A stretch of 64,000 nucleotides of DNA from Astrobacterium formosum (GCA_030848545.1 JAVDCA010000002.1:124001-188000); one strand, 5' to 3'; positions 51,837 through 60,914 are shown, counted from the first letter of the stretch. The notes: generated from the sequence alone by a model not told the origin. Numbers and translations: made by a program.

Positions 51837-52571
51837 TCATGCGCTGGCCCGCTGCGCCTGCAGCATCAACAGCGAGCGCACCCGGCGGCGGAGGATCTCG
51901 TTGCGCATGGCGGCGAGATGGAGGGTGAAGAACAGGAGCGTGAAGGCGATCGCCATGGACAGAAGCGGCACCAGGATGGCGGGATGGATCGCGGGTCCGT
52001 CGAGGCGCAGCACCGAAGCCGGCTGGTGCAGCGTGTTCCACCAGTCGACCGAGAACTTGATGATCGGCAGGTTGAGGGCGCCGACCAGGGTCAGGATGGC
52101 GGCGGCGCGGCCGGCGCTGGCCGGCTCGTCGACGGTCCGCCACAGTGCGATGACGCCGAGATACATGATGAACATGACCAGCACGGAGGTCAGCCGCGCG
52201 TCCCACACCCAGTAGGTGCCCCACATGGGCCGGCCCCACAGCGAGCCCGTGAAGAGGCACAGAAACGTGAAGGCGGCGCCGATCGGCGCCGCCGCCTTGG
52301 CGGCGACGTCGGCCAGCGGATGGCGCCAGATGAGCGTGCCCAGGGACGCGATGGTCATCACCCCCCAGCACATCATGGCCAGCCAGGCGAACGGCACGTG
52401 GATGAACATGATCTTGACGGTCGCGCCCTGCTGGTAGTCGTCGGGGGCGAGAAACAGAGCCTGGGTCAGCCCGACCGCGAATGCGAACACGGTCGCGGCG
52501 ATCAGCCACGGCAGCACGCGCTCGGCGAGCGTCAGGAACCGGGTCGGATTGGCAAGATTGATCAGGGCCAT
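51837..52571 (-). CDS. ccmC: Haem exporter protein CcmC
   Basis: A 244-residue membrane protein that presents haem to CcmE. It has six helices and the tryptophan-rich WWD motif (MWGTYWVWDARLTSVLVMF), plus the histidines in PFAWLAMMCWG region and WWNTLHQPAS. Start ATG 52571 (MALINLANPTRF); an earlier in-frame ATG at 52619 would add a segment not seen in the family. Confidence 0.95.
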   Translation of the reverse strand: MALINLANPTRFLTLAERVLPWLIAATVFAFAVGLTQALFLAPDDYQQGATVKIMFIHVPFAWLAMMCWGVMTIASLGTLIWRHPLADVAAKAAAPIGAAFTFLCLFTGSLWGRPMWGTYWVWDARLTSVLVMFIMYLGVIALWRTVDEPASAGRAAAILTLVGALNLPIIKFSVDWWNTLHQPASVLRLDGPAIHPAILVPLLSMAIAFTLLFFTLHLAAMRNEILRRRVRSLLMLQAQRASA

Positions 52572-52724
52572 GGCTATCTTCTTGAGGCGCCTCCAAACCA
52601 CTTTAGTCGACGGCGGCATGGCGGCACAATGCGGCGCGATTGGGACGTGTCATCACGACCTAGAGAGCCTGGCGGCCTCGGCGGCCATGACGAAAGTCAA
52701 GGGAACCGCAACCCTTGAGCGAGA

Positions 52725-53393
52725 TCACTCCAGACCGTGCCGGAACGTCGCCGCGGCGGCGAACGGCCCCAGCACGAGGCTCATCAGGGTAAGCGCGCAC
52801 AGCACCGTGAACGGGGTGCCGAACGGCACCGGACCGACCACGGCGGCGTTCGACGCCGCGACCCCGAAGATCAGCACCGGCACCGCCAGCGGCAGCACCA
52901 GGATCGGCAGCAGCAGGCCGCCGCGCCGCAAGGCGACCGCGAGCGCCGCCCCGATGGTGCCGATGAAGGTGAGCGCCGGCGTACCGACCAGAAGGGTGAG
53001 GGCGACGGCGCCGATGCCGCCCGGCTCCAGGTTGAGGAACAGGCCGAGCACCGGCGAGGCGATGACCAGAGGCAGGCCGGTGGTAAGCCAGTGAGCGAAC
53101 GCCTTGGCGGCGACCGCGAGTTCGAGCGGCGTCTCGCCCATGAGCATGAGGTCGAGGGAGCCGTCGTCCAGGTCAGCCGCGAACAGGCGGTCGAGGCCGA
53201 GGAGCGAGGCGAGCAGCGCCCCGATCCACAGGATCGCCGGCCCGATCCGCTGCAACAGCGCGAGGTCGGGCCCGATGGCGAACGGGATCAGGGTCACCAC
53301 GGTGAGAAAGAACAAGACACCCATGAGGGCGCCGCCGCCGACGCGCAGGGAAATGCGGATGTCGCGCCGGAGCAGGGCCGAAAGGGCGGTCAT
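52725..53393 (-). CDS. ccmB: Haem exporter permease CcmB
   Basis: A 222-residue membrane subunit of the CcmAB complex with six helices. Its segments (FAADLDDGSLDLMLMGETPLELAVAAK, LVPFGT-like VVGPVPFGTPFTVLCALTLMSLVLGPFAAAATFRHGLE) are family-typical. A repeat pair lies upstream, between it and ccmA. Confidence 0.95.
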   Translation of the reverse strand: MTALSALLRRDIRISLRVGGGALMGVLFFLTVVTLIPFAIGPDLALLQRIGPAILWIGALLASLLGLDRLFAADLDDGSLDLMLMGETPLELAVAAKAFAHWLTTGLPLVIASPVLGLFLNLEPGGIGAVALTLLVGTPALTFIGTIGAALAVALRRGGLLLPILVLPLAVPVLIFGVAASNAAVVGPVPFGTPFTVLCALTLMSLVLGPFAAAATFRHGLE

Positions 53394-53453
53394 GGCCAGG
53401 ATCCTTCCGGCTGCGGAGCCGACGTGTAACGCACGGAGATGGCTCCACGCGTC

Positions 53454-53551
53454 CCCTCCCCCGCTTGCGGGGGAGGGCTAGGGAGGGGGTGCCATACGGA
53501 CGGAGCCAGCAGAAGCCCCCTCCCCAACCCTCTCCCGCAAGCGGGGGAGGG
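53454..53551. repeat. Family A palindrome pair inside the ccm operon
   Basis: CCCTCCCCCGC-TT-GCGGGGGAGGG and CCCTCTCCCGC-AA-GCGGGGGAGGG in opposite orientation, as at 6379, with GGGAGGGGGTG and CCCCCTCCCC next to them. It separates ccmA from ccmB. Confidence 0.88.
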
Positions 53552-53595
53552 AGCAGGCCGAGTTCGGGGGACGGTAATGCCTGCCAACATGATCA

Positions 53596-54207
53596 TCACC
53601 CCGCCCCTCCCATCCTGAGCTCCTTCACGCCCTCGAGCCCGAGCGGGCCGTGGGTGGCGGCGATGATCGCGCCGCCACCCGCAAGGTGGGCGCGCATCAG
53701 GTCGGAAAGCCGCGCCTGGGCGGCGACGTCGAGGGCGGCGGTGGGTTCGTCCAGGAGCCAGATCGGCCGCGGCGCCGCCAACAGGCGGGCAATGGAGAGC
53801 CGCCGGCGCTGGCCGGCCGACAGATAGCCAGCCGGCAGGTGGGCGAGGTCGGCGAGGCCGACGGCCGCAAGTGCACCGGCGCGGAAGGTGGCGCCGTCGC
53901 CATTGCCCAGATAGGCGGCCCAGAAATCCAGGTTCTCGGCGACCGTCAGCGACGGCTTCAAGGCATCGCGGTGGCCCAGATAGTGGGCCTGCTCGGCGAG
54001 GCTGAGCTCCGGGTCGCCGCCGTCGAGATCGATATGGCCGGCGGCGGCGGTGAGCAGCCCGGCAATCAGGCGCAACAGCGTCGTTTTGCCGGCGCCGTTG
54101 CGGCCCGTGAGGATGAGTGCCTCGCCGCCTGCGACGGCGAAGTCGAGGTCGCAGAACACTTCGCGGCCGCCGCGCACGCAGCGGAGCCGTTGACCAGTGA
54201 CGCGCAT
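53596..54207 (-). CDS. ccmA: Haem exporter ATPase CcmA
   Basis: A 203-residue ABC ATPase that powers release of haem-loaded CcmE. Walker [14 protein letters not shown], signature [16 protein letters not shown] and Walker [13 protein letters not shown] are all present. First gene of the ccm operon; it is divergent from acnA with a 239-base spacer that carries an operator-like repeat. Confidence 0.96.
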   Translation of the reverse strand: MRVTGQRLRCVRGGREVFCDLDFAVAGGEALILTGRNGAGKTTLLRLIAGLLTAAAGHIDLDGGDPELSLAEQAHYLGHRDALKPSLTVAENLDFWAAYLGNGDGATFRAGALAAVGLADLAHLPAGYLSAGQRRRLSIARLLAAPRPIWLLDEPTAALDVAAQARLSDLMRAHLAGGGAIIAATHGPLGLEGVKELRMGGAG

Positions 54208-54230
54208 TCCCTAGGGTCTCCGCCGGGGGA

Positions 54231-54257
54231 TTGCCGCAATGCGGCAAAGAGCGGCAA
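54231..54257. promoter_or_regulatory. Operator-like inverted repeat between ccmA and acnA
   Basis: TTGCCGCA (54231-54238), A, TGCGGCAA (54240-54247): a perfect 8-base dyad with one central base, followed by a third half-site GCGGCAA (54251-54257). It begins 24 bases before the ccmA ATG on one side and lies 190 bases before acnA on the other. The cognate regulator is unknown. Confidence 0.5.
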
Positions 54258-54446
54258 TCATGTGCAAAAACTCCTGGAGATCATACATTGGGGGAGGTGG
54301 CGGAATGCTTGAAAAGCTCTTATAAGCCGCATCTGTCTGTCCTGACAGGCGAAAGCGGGCCCGCCTCGCGCAGGGGACGCGGCCCGGAGAAGGTGGCTTT
54401 CAACGTCAACCGTCCCGGCCGCCGCCAGCCGGAGTGGAACGCATCC

Positions 54447-57152
54447 ATGACCTCGCTCGACAGTTTCAAATGCCTGCGCACCCTCAAGGTGGGTGCCAAG
54501 ACGTATGCGTATTACAGCCTGCCGGTGGCTGAAAAGAACGGATTGAAGGGCATTTCCCGATTGCCCTTCTCGCTCAAGGTGCTCCTGGAGAACCTGTTGC
54601 GCCACGAGGATGGCCGCACCGTCACCAAGGACGACATTCTCGCCTTCTCCAAGTGGCTCAAGAAGAAGACGTCGGATCGCGACGTCGCCTTCCGGCCGGC
54701 GCGCGTCCTCATGCAGGACTTCACCGGCGTGCCGGCGGTGGTCGACCTCGCCGCCATGCGCGACGCCATGGCGGCACTGGGTGATGACCCCAAGAAGATC
54801 AATCCGCTGGTGCCCGTCGATCTCGTCATCGACCACTCGGTGTCGGTGGCGTTCTTCGGCAACAAGGACGCGTTCAAGAAGAACGTTGACGAGGAGTACA
54901 AGCAGAACGGCGAGCGTTATCGCTTCCTCAAATGGGCACAGCAGTCGTTTGAGAATTTCCGCGTCGTGCCGCCCGGCACCGGCATCTGCCATCAGGTCAA
55001 CCTCGAATACCTGTCGCAGACAGTGTGGACCGCCAAGGCCAAGGTCCCGGTGAAGGGCAAGCCGACCTCGGTCACGCTCGCCTACCCGGACACAGTCGTG
55101 GGCACCGATTCGCACACCACCATGGTCAACGGCATGGCCGTGCTCGGCTGGGGCGTCGGCGGCATCGAGGCGGAAGCCGCTATGCTGGGCCAGCCCTATT
55201 CGATGGTGCTGCCGGAAGTCGTCGGCGTGAAGCTCACCGGCGAGATGAAGGAAGGCACGACCGCGACCGACCTCGTGCTGACGGTGACCCAGATGCTGCG
55301 CAAGCGTGGCGTGGTGGGCAAGTTCGTTGAGTTCTTCGGTCCCGGCCTCGCCGACCTCACGGTGGCTGATCGCGCCACGATCGGCAATATGGCGCCCGAA
55401 TACGGCGCAACTTGCGGCTTCTTCCCGGTCGACGACGACACGCTCAAATTCCTCAAGGACACCGCCCGCAAGGAGGAGCGCGTCAAGCTCGTCGCCGCCT
55501 ACACCAAGGCGCAGGGCATGTTCCGCTCCAAGAAGGCGCTCGACCCCTTCTACACCGAGGTGTTGAAGCTCGACCTCGGCACCATCGAGCCCTCCATGGC
55601 GGGACCGAAGCGGCCGCAGGATCGCGTGCCGCTGCGGGACGTCAAGACCGGCTTCGCGGGTTCGCTCGACAACGAGTTCAAGAAAGGCTCGGAGTCCGGC
55701 AAGCGCGTACCGGTCAGTGGCCGCGCCCACGATCTCGGCCATGGCGACGTGGTCATCGCCGCCATCACGTCGTGCACCAACACGTCGAACCCGAGCGTCA
55801 TGATCGGCGCTGGCCTCGTCGCCCGCAAGGCGGCGGCGCTGGGCTTGACGTCGAAGCCGTGGGTGAAGACCTCGCTCGCGCCGGGCTCGCAGGTGGTCGC
55901 CGACTATCTCGACAAGTCCGGCCTGCAGAAGGATCTCGACAAGCTCGGCTTCAACCTCGTGGGCTTCGGCTGCACCACCTGCATCGGCAATTCCGGGCCG
56001 CTGCCGGAGGAGATTTCGCAGGCCATCAACGACGGCGATCTGGTCGCCGCCGCGGTGCTGTCGGGCAACCGCAATTTCGAGGGCCGGGTGAACCAGGACG
56101 TGCGGGCGAACTATCTCGCTTCGCCGCCGCTCGTGGTCGCCTATGCGATCGCCGGCTCCATGAACATCGACCTCACCCGGGAGCCCATCGGCACGTCGAA
56201 GGACGGCAACCCGGTCTATCTCAAGGATATCTGGCCGACCGCCAAAGAGATCGACGCCGTCATCCGCAAGACCATCAGCAAGCAGGTGTTCGCCAAGAAG
56301 TACGCCAACGTGTTCAAGGGCGATACCGCGTGGGGCAAGATCGCCGTCAAGGGCGGGCTGACCTTCGCGTGGGACGGCCGCTCGACCTACGTGCAGAACC
56401 CGCCCTATTTCGAAGGCATGGAGCGACAAGAGCGCCCCATCGAAGACATCGTCGACGCTCGCATCCTCGGCCTGTTCCTGGATTCGATCACCACCGACCA
56501 CATCTCGCCGGCGGGATCCATCAAGGAGGCAAGCCCGGCGGGCGAGTACCTGCGCGATCACCAGGTCCGTCCGGTCGACTTCAACCAGTACGGCACGCGG
56601 CGCGGCAACCACGAAGTGATGATGCGCGGCACCTTCGCCAATATCCGCATCAAAAACCAGATGGTGCCGGGCGTCGAGGGCGGCGTCACCCTCCACTATC
56701 CGGACAAGGAGCGCATGACGATCTACGAGGCGGCGATGAAGTATCGCGCCGAGAAGGTGCCGCTCGTCATCTTCGCCGGCAAGGAATACGGCACCGGCTC
56801 GTCGCGCGACTGGGCCGCCAAGGGTACCGTCCTGCTCGGCGTGCGCGCTGTCGTCACCCAGTCGTTCGAGCGCATCCACCGTTCCAACCTGATCGGCATG
56901 GGCGTGGTGCCGCTGTGCTTCGAGGAAGGCACCTCATGGCAGTCGCTGGGTCTCAAGGGCGACGAGACGGTGACGATCCGCGGCCTCGCCAGCGAACTCA
57001 AGCCGCGCCAGCGCCTGGTCGCCGAAATCGTCGGCGGCGACGGCGCGCTCAAGCGGGTGCCGCTCGTCTGCCGAATCGATACGCTCGACGAGCTCGAATA
57101 CTTCAAGAACGGCGGCATCCTGCAATACGTGCTGCGCCACCTCGCCGCCTAA
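54447..57152 (+). CDS. acnA: Aconitate hydratase AcnA
   Basis: TCA-cycle aconitase, 901 residues. It shows the IRP/AcnA-type N-terminal start, the [4Fe-4S] cysteines in TSCTNTSNPSVM and GCTTCIGNSGPL, the segment DSHTTMVNGMAVLGWGVGGIEAE, and the mobile C-terminal domain (DFNQYGTRRGNHEVMMRGTFANIRI; GKEYGTGSSRDWAAKGT; ERIHRSNLIGMGVVPL). The start MTSLDSFKCL at 54447 is chosen because the frame above is GC-rich leader. Terminator at 57205. Confidence 0.97.
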   Translation: MTSLDSFKCLRTLKVGAKTYAYYSLPVAEKNGLKGISRLPFSLKVLLENLLRHEDGRTVTKDDILAFSKWLKKKTSDRDVAFRPARVLMQDFTGVPAVVDLAAMRDAMAALGDDPKKINPLVPVDLVIDHSVSVAFFGNKDAFKKNVDEEYKQNGERYRFLKWAQQSFENFRVVPPGTGICHQVNLEYLSQTVWTAKAKVPVKGKPTSVTLAYPDTVVGTDSHTTMVNGMAVLGWGVGGIEAEAAMLGQPYSMVLPEVVGVKLTGEMKEGTTATDLVLTVTQMLRKRGVVGKFVEFFGPGLADLTVADRATIGNMAPEYGATCGFFPVDDDTLKFLKDTARKEERVKLVAAYTKAQGMFRSKKALDPFYTEVLKLDLGTIEPSMAGPKRPQDRVPLRDVKTGFAGSLDNEFKKGSESGKRVPVSGRAHDLGHGDVVIAAITSCTNTSNPSVMIGAGLVARKAAALGLTSKPWVKTSLAPGSQVVADYLDKSGLQKDLDKLGFNLVGFGCTTCIGNSGPLPEEISQAINDGDLVAAAVLSGNRNFEGRVNQDVRANYLASPPLVVAYAIAGSMNIDLTREPIGTSKDGNPVYLKDIWPTAKEIDAVIRKTISKQVFAKKYANVFKGDTAWGKIAVKGGLTFAWDGRSTYVQNPPYFEGMERQERPIEDIVDARILGLFLDSITTDHISPAGSIKEASPAGEYLRDHQVRPVDFNQYGTRRGNHEVMMRGTFANIRIKNQMVPGVEGGVTLHYPDKERMTIYEAAMKYRAEKVPLVIFAGKEYGTGSSRDWAAKGTVLLGVRAVVTQSFERIHRSNLIGMGVVPLCFEEGTSWQSLGLKGDETVTIRGLASELKPRQRLVAEIVGGDGALKRVPLVCRIDTLDELEYFKNGGILQYVLRHLAA

Positions 57153-57204
57153 CGGCGGATCGCCGCCTGAGCGCCGAGCGGATACGTGTTTCTTCGTGCC
57201 ATGA

Positions 57205-57235
57205 GCCGCCGGGCCGCGCGCCCGGCGGCTTTTTT
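57205..57235 (+). terminator. Intrinsic terminator of acnA
   Basis: Arms GCCGCCGGGC (57205-57214) and GCCCGGCGGC (57220-57229), loop of five bases, then TTTTTT. Confidence 0.95.
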
Positions 57236-57427
57236 CAGGCCTCGGCTGAGTTCACGCGTGCGTACACGCAGATTCGATCGGGCTCACCTCGAAGTGAGTA
57301 GCCGTTAGGTCAACGTCTCAATAATGAGGGTCGGCGATCCCGAGGAGCGCTTCGAGCGTGCTGGGGAATTCGCATGAACACGGACCGTGGCGGCGTCTTC
57401 GCCGCCGACGGGGCGTTGGAGTTCGAT

Positions 57428-58183
57428 ATGCCCGCACGTCAAATCGGCGTTGTCGGTGCCGTCGCGACGGCACTCATCGCATTCCTCCCACAGACCGTCC
57501 TTGCACAGGCGGTCGCGCAGCCGCGCGCCGTGGTGGAGCTGTTCACCAGCCAGGGCTGCTCGTCCTGCCCGACCGCCGACAAAGTGCTCACCGATCTCAG
57601 CAAGGACCCGACCGTCATCGCGCTGAGCCTGCCGATCGACTATTGGGACTATCTGGGCTGGAAGGACACCCTCGCCGACGCCCGCCATACCAAGCGCCAG
57701 AAGGGTTATTCCAAGGTGCGCGGTGACCGCACCGTGTACACCCCGCAGATGATCGTCAATGGGGTCGCCCAGGCGCTCGGCAGCGACAAGGCCGCCATCG
57801 AGCAGGCGGTGACGCAAAGCCGCGGCAGTGCCGGCGTGCTGTCGGTGCCGGTCAAGATCTCGGTCGCCGGGGACGCCGTGACGGTAACGGCGGGAGCCCC
57901 GAGCGGTGACGTTCAAAGCGGATATGTGTGGCTGTGTCCGGTCAGCAAAGCGGTCACGGTCCAGATCGGCCGCGGCGAGAATCGCGGCCGGAGCGTTACC
58001 TACACCAATGTGGTGCGTGGCTGGATTCGGCTGGGCGAGTGGTCGGGCTCCTCCACAACTTTCAAGCTCACCCGTGAGAAAATCCCGCTCGAAGACGCCG
58101 ACGCGCTCGCCGTCCTGGTCCAGGGCGGAACCCCTGAGCGGCCCGGCGCCATGGTCGGCGCGGCCCTGGCGAACCTGAAATAG
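57428..58183 (+). CDS. DUF1223 exported thioredoxin-like protein
   Basis: A 251-residue exported protein of the DUF1223 family. The signal peptide is MPARQIGVVGAVATALIAFLPQTVLA. The family motif FTSQGCSSCPTADKVL contains a CxxC as in thioredoxins, followed by ALSLPIDYWDYLGWKDTLADARHTKRQKGY and VYTPQMIVNG. Probably a periplasmic disulfide or redox factor; the role is not established. ATG 57428 follows GGAG; ATG 57374 is possible but would hide the signal peptide behind 18 residues. Confidence 0.85.
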   Translation: MPARQIGVVGAVATALIAFLPQTVLAQAVAQPRAVVELFTSQGCSSCPTADKVLTDLSKDPTVIALSLPIDYWDYLGWKDTLADARHTKRQKGYSKVRGDRTVYTPQMIVNGVAQALGSDKAAIEQAVTQSRGSAGVLSVPVKISVAGDAVTVTAGAPSGDVQSGYVWLCPVSKAVTVQIGRGENRGRSVTYTNVVRGWIRLGEWSGSSTTFKLTREKIPLEDADALAVLVQGGTPERPGAMVGAALANLK

Positions 58184-58273
58184 CTCACCCTTGCCTTTGA
58201 ATTCCGGCACCGCTCGATCGTGCGACTGGCGATCGGGTCGCGGACCGCCGTGGTCGGCGGCAGGGCCGAGACG

Positions 58274-58299
58274 AAAAAAGGGCCGGCAAACGCCGGCCC
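58274..58299 (-). terminator. Leftward intrinsic terminator without an obvious gene
   Basis: On the minus strand: stem GGGCCGGC (58299-58292), loop GTTT, GCCGGCCC (58287-58280), then six T (58279-58274). No leftward gene ends just before it; the nearest leftward gene ends at 59059, beyond a rightward gene. Confidence 0.85.
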
Positions 58300-58451
58300 A
58301 AAACATAGGGGGATTGAACCTTACACGGAACGAAAGGTGCGGCCGGCGCGAGCCCCGGGGGGCTGGGGGGCTGAGGAATCCGAGACCCGCGCCGGTCCGT
58401 ACCCATAGCCCCTTATGGCAGGCCACATGGACCCGGACGGGGCGGAAGTGG
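58274..58451 (-). ncRNA. Candidate small RNA
   Basis: The terminator above has to end some leftward transcript. A -10-like CATAAT on the minus strand (58463-58458) would start a transcript near 58451, giving about 178 bases. Within it are the paired arms CCGGCGCG / CGCGCCGG, a CCATA / TATGG hairpin and C-rich loop runs (CAGCCCCCCAGCCCCCC). I cannot match it to 6S, tmRNA, SRP RNA or RNase P. The -35 is weak. Confidence 0.45.
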
Positions 58452-58666
58452 GGCAGTATTATGAACCCGTTTACGAACCCGTGAGGACAGCGTGTAGGCG
58501 CCCGCCGACAGCGGTCGCAAGAGCCGATTCACCGCTCGCTCGCCATCGCATCTCCGCCCGGGATGCTCAGTCGCCGGCAGGACCTGCGCGACCCGCTTGC
58601 CGGGGCGCGGCTTCGGCGCGATCATGGCGAACGGATGAACATGCTCCATCAACAAGGAGGCGCCGC

Positions 58667-59044
58667 ATGACCGACGGCGAAGCAGATCCGAGCGAGTTCC
58701 GCGGGGCCGAGCGATTTGCGCCCGTGCCCCTCCAACCATCCCTCGATCTGGTCACCTTCAGCCGTCGCGAGCTCGACCGCATCCTCAGTCTATATGGACG
58801 CAAGGTGGCGGCCGGCGAATGGCGCGACTACGCCATCGATTTCCTCAAGGACCGGGCGGTGTTTTCCGTATTCCGGCGCGCGTCGGAAATGCCGATCTAT
58901 CGCATCGAAAAAAGCCCGAAGCTGGCGCGCCGCCAGGGCGCCTACAGCGTCGTGTCGGCGACCGGCCTGATCGTTCGTCGCGGCCACGAACTCGATCGCG
59001 TGCTGCGGGCGATCGATAAAACGCTGCGGGTCGTGCGCGGCTGA
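58667..59044 (+). CDS. DUF2794 domain protein
   Basis: A 125-residue protein of DUF2794, a family almost limited to alphaproteobacteria. Its conserved core is VTFSRRELDRILSLYGRKVAAGEWRDYAIDFLKDRAVFSVFRRASEMPIYRIEKSPKLARRQGAYSVV, ending in a helical DRVLRAIDKTLRVVRG. No role is known. AAGGAGG before ATG 58667 gives a sure start. Convergent with the response regulator, with 14 bases between the ends. Confidence 0.93.
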   Translation: MTDGEADPSEFRGAERFAPVPLQPSLDLVTFSRRELDRILSLYGRKVAAGEWRDYAIDFLKDRAVFSVFRRASEMPIYRIEKSPKLARRQGAYSVVSATGLIVRRGHELDRVLRAIDKTLRVVRG

Positions 59045-59058
59045 CGGTTATCGCCGCG

Positions 59059-59868
59059 TCAGACCGGCAGGGGCGGCAGCTTGGGAAAGTCCCCGTCGGA
59101 AACGTCGTCCAACATCGGCGGAATGAGATCATAGGCCATGTGCAGGACGCGATCGATTTCGCGCGGGAAGAACGGCTTGTGCAGGAATTCGAGCGCGCCG
59201 CGGGCCAGCGCTTCCTTTGCCAATGCGTCGTCGCGCGCACCCGACATCATGATGATCTTGGCGTAGGGATTGCGGGACAGGAGCCCCGCGAGGGTCTCCA
59301 GACCGTTGAGGCCCGGCATGTTGTAGTCGAGGAACAGGATATCGAAGCCGCCGGACGCGCACATCACCAAGGCATCCTCGCCGTTGCCTGCCTCGGCGAC
59401 CTGCATGTTGAACATGCTGTTGGCGAGGATCCGCTTGACCATGCGCCGCACCGTCGCCGAATCGTCGACGATCACCACGCGGGTCGGCAGAGAGACACGT
59501 TGATGGATGGCCAGGATGCGTCGCACGTCGTCAGGCCGGAACGGCTTGACGAGAAATTCGTAGGTCCTGAGATAGCGCGCCAGCTGGAAGCGGATATCGC
59601 TGCCTTGGCCGGACATCAGCGTCACGAAGGTGCGATCGCCCGCATAGCGCATGCGCGCGATTGCTTCCATGCCGTTCATCTCCGGCATGGAGACGTCGAT
59701 GAAGGCGAGATCGACGCGTCCCTGCTCCAACTGGGCAACGCACTGGCGGCCATTATACGCCGACAACATCGTGATGGGCTTCGACCATTTCTCGACGATG
59801 TCGGCGAACAAGGTGTGCACAACCTTGGAATCGTCGCCGACCAGCATTCTAACCTTAGGGGAGACCAT
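59059..59868 (-). CDS. Double-receiver response regulator
   Basis: A 269-residue protein with two CheY-like receiver domains in tandem and no output domain. REC1: MLVGDDSKVVHTLF, phospho-acceptor in LAFIDVSMPEMNG, LMSG and FLVKPFRP. REC2: VVIVDDSATVRRMVKRIL, LFLDYNMPGLNG, IIMMSGA and FLHKPFFP. Such proteins act as phosphate relays or sinks, or control by protein contacts. GGGGAG precedes ATG 59868. No histidine kinase is adjacent. Confidence 0.92.
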   Translation of the reverse strand: MVSPKVRMLVGDDSKVVHTLFADIVEKWSKPITMLSAYNGRQCVAQLEQGRVDLAFIDVSMPEMNGMEAIARMRYAGDRTFVTLMSGQGSDIRFQLARYLRTYEFLVKPFRPDDVRRILAIHQRVSLPTRVVIVDDSATVRRMVKRILANSMFNMQVAEAGNGEDALVMCASGGFDILFLDYNMPGLNGLETLAGLLSRNPYAKIIMMSGARDDALAKEALARGALEFLHKPFFPREIDRVLHMAYDLIPPMLDDVSDGDFPKLPPLPV

Positions 59869-60035
59869 ATCGCTGTCCCGCAGAGTCGAGGCGTTCGACG
59901 CCCGCCGCGGCATGCGGCGACATCCGTGGATAGCAAAGAGTCCTGAAGGCGCAGTGAATCCGCCCCGCAGGCCGTCTCGGCGTTCTGCTTGTCGGGCCGC
60001 CGGAATGCACTGGCGGCGTGCGACGCTGCGTAATG

Positions 60036-60581
60036 TCAGGCCCGTCGGGTTTCCGCGGGCGGACTGTCGCCACCTTCGCCGAGTGCGCGCTGCATCAGCA
60101 CGGTATCGAGCCAGCGGCCGAACTTGAAACCCACTGCCGCGAGCGTTCCCGCTATGGTGAAGCCCGCGGCGCGGTGCAACGCCACGGAAGGCGCCTGGGT
60201 CGGGGAGTCGCCGATCACGGCGATGATCTGGCGAAAGCCGCGCGCCTGCGATTCGCACAGAAGTGCTTCGAGCAGGGCGCGGCCGATGCCGCGCCGGTGT
60301 CGATCGGGCGCGATGTAGATCGAATCTTCGAGGGTGAACCGGTAGGCGGGCCGGGTCCGGTACAGGCCCGCATAGGCGTAGCCGCAAAGAGCGCCGTCCA
60401 TATCTGCCGCCAGATAGGGAAAGCCGCCATCGAGGAGCGACACCATGCGGCGCTTCATCTCGGCCTCGTCCGGCGGATCCTGTTCGAACGAGGCGGTGCC
60501 ATGGCGGACCGCATTCGCGTAGATGGCCGTGATGGCGGGAAGGTCGGCGAACGTCGCCGGGCGGATTGTCGGTGCGGACAT
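60036..60581 (-). CDS. GNAT acetyltransferase, phosphinothricin-acetyltransferase-like
   Basis: A 181-residue acetyltransferase: IRPATFADLPAITAIYANAVRHGTASFEQDPPDEAEM (start pattern of the PAT/bar family), GYAYAGLYRTRPAYRFTLEDSIYIAPDRHRRGIGRALLEALL with the acetyl-CoA motif RRGIG, and VIGDSPTQAPSVALHRAAGFTIAGT. Chromosomal homologues acetylate amino acids such as methionine sulfoximine, or diverse amines; substrate unknown here. Confidence 0.92.
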   Translation of the reverse strand: MSAPTIRPATFADLPAITAIYANAVRHGTASFEQDPPDEAEMKRRMVSLLDGGFPYLAADMDGALCGYAYAGLYRTRPAYRFTLEDSIYIAPDRHRRGIGRALLEALLCESQARGFRQIIAVIGDSPTQAPSVALHRAAGFTIAGTLAAVGFKFGRWLDTVLMQRALGEGGDSPPAETRRA

Positions 60582-60914
60582 GATCCTCGGTCTAGGCCGG
60601 CGCACCCGCGAGGGGAAGCCCCATCGACCACGTCTGCGGTACCAACCGGAGGGGACATCCCGATCCGCATCCATTTGGAAGCGTGCCAGGGATGGTGTGC
60701 ACATCCCATCGTGGCGGTCCCAACATTGCGCACGATGCCCGGGAGATTTCTCTGCCCGCTTGAGGGCACCTATCCGCGCGACAACAACTACGGCGTTTAT
60801 TGACCGTAGGGTAGGATGGTAGCAAGCTATGAACGTACCAGTTCGTACAGTGCGGACCCGATCCGCGGACCCGCACCCAATTCAAGGGCCTGACCCCCAA
60901 TTTGGAGACGGGAC
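60582..60914. other. Divergent spacer between the acetyltransferase and the cyclase-family gene
   Basis: 333 bases. Two dyads are visible: GGATG-N7-CATCC (60690-60706) and GAAC-N6-GTTC (about 60831-60844). They could be operators for either gene. No gene seen. Confidence 0.5.

Larger units (their letters stand above)
58184..58666. other. Gap with leftward terminator and GC-rich structured DNA
   Basis: About 480 bases without a protein gene. It includes a strong leftward terminator (58274-58299) and the GC-rich, structured stretch 58300-58455 described as a possible small RNA. The AAGGAGG before ATG 58667 belongs to the DUF2794 gene. Confidence 0.65.

Noticed and set aside
54297-54360. tRNA-like segment before acnA (GTGGCGGAATGCTTG)
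   Set aside because: It resembles the start of a leucine/serine tRNA, but no anticodon arm, variable loop or T-arm can be built in the following bases.
54258-56879. Very long open frame (about 870 codons) antisense to acnA
   Set aside because: High-GC DNA often gives long antisense frames. The opposite strand encodes a full aconitase with all motifs, and the antisense translation is His/Arg/Asp-rich with no recognisable domain.
58274-58451. 6S RNA, tmRNA or SRP RNA identity for the candidate small RNA
   Set aside because: I do not see a 6S-type end-to-end pairing with a central bulge, a tmRNA tag frame, or the SRP loop sequence GGAAGGAAGCAG-like. The identity stays open.
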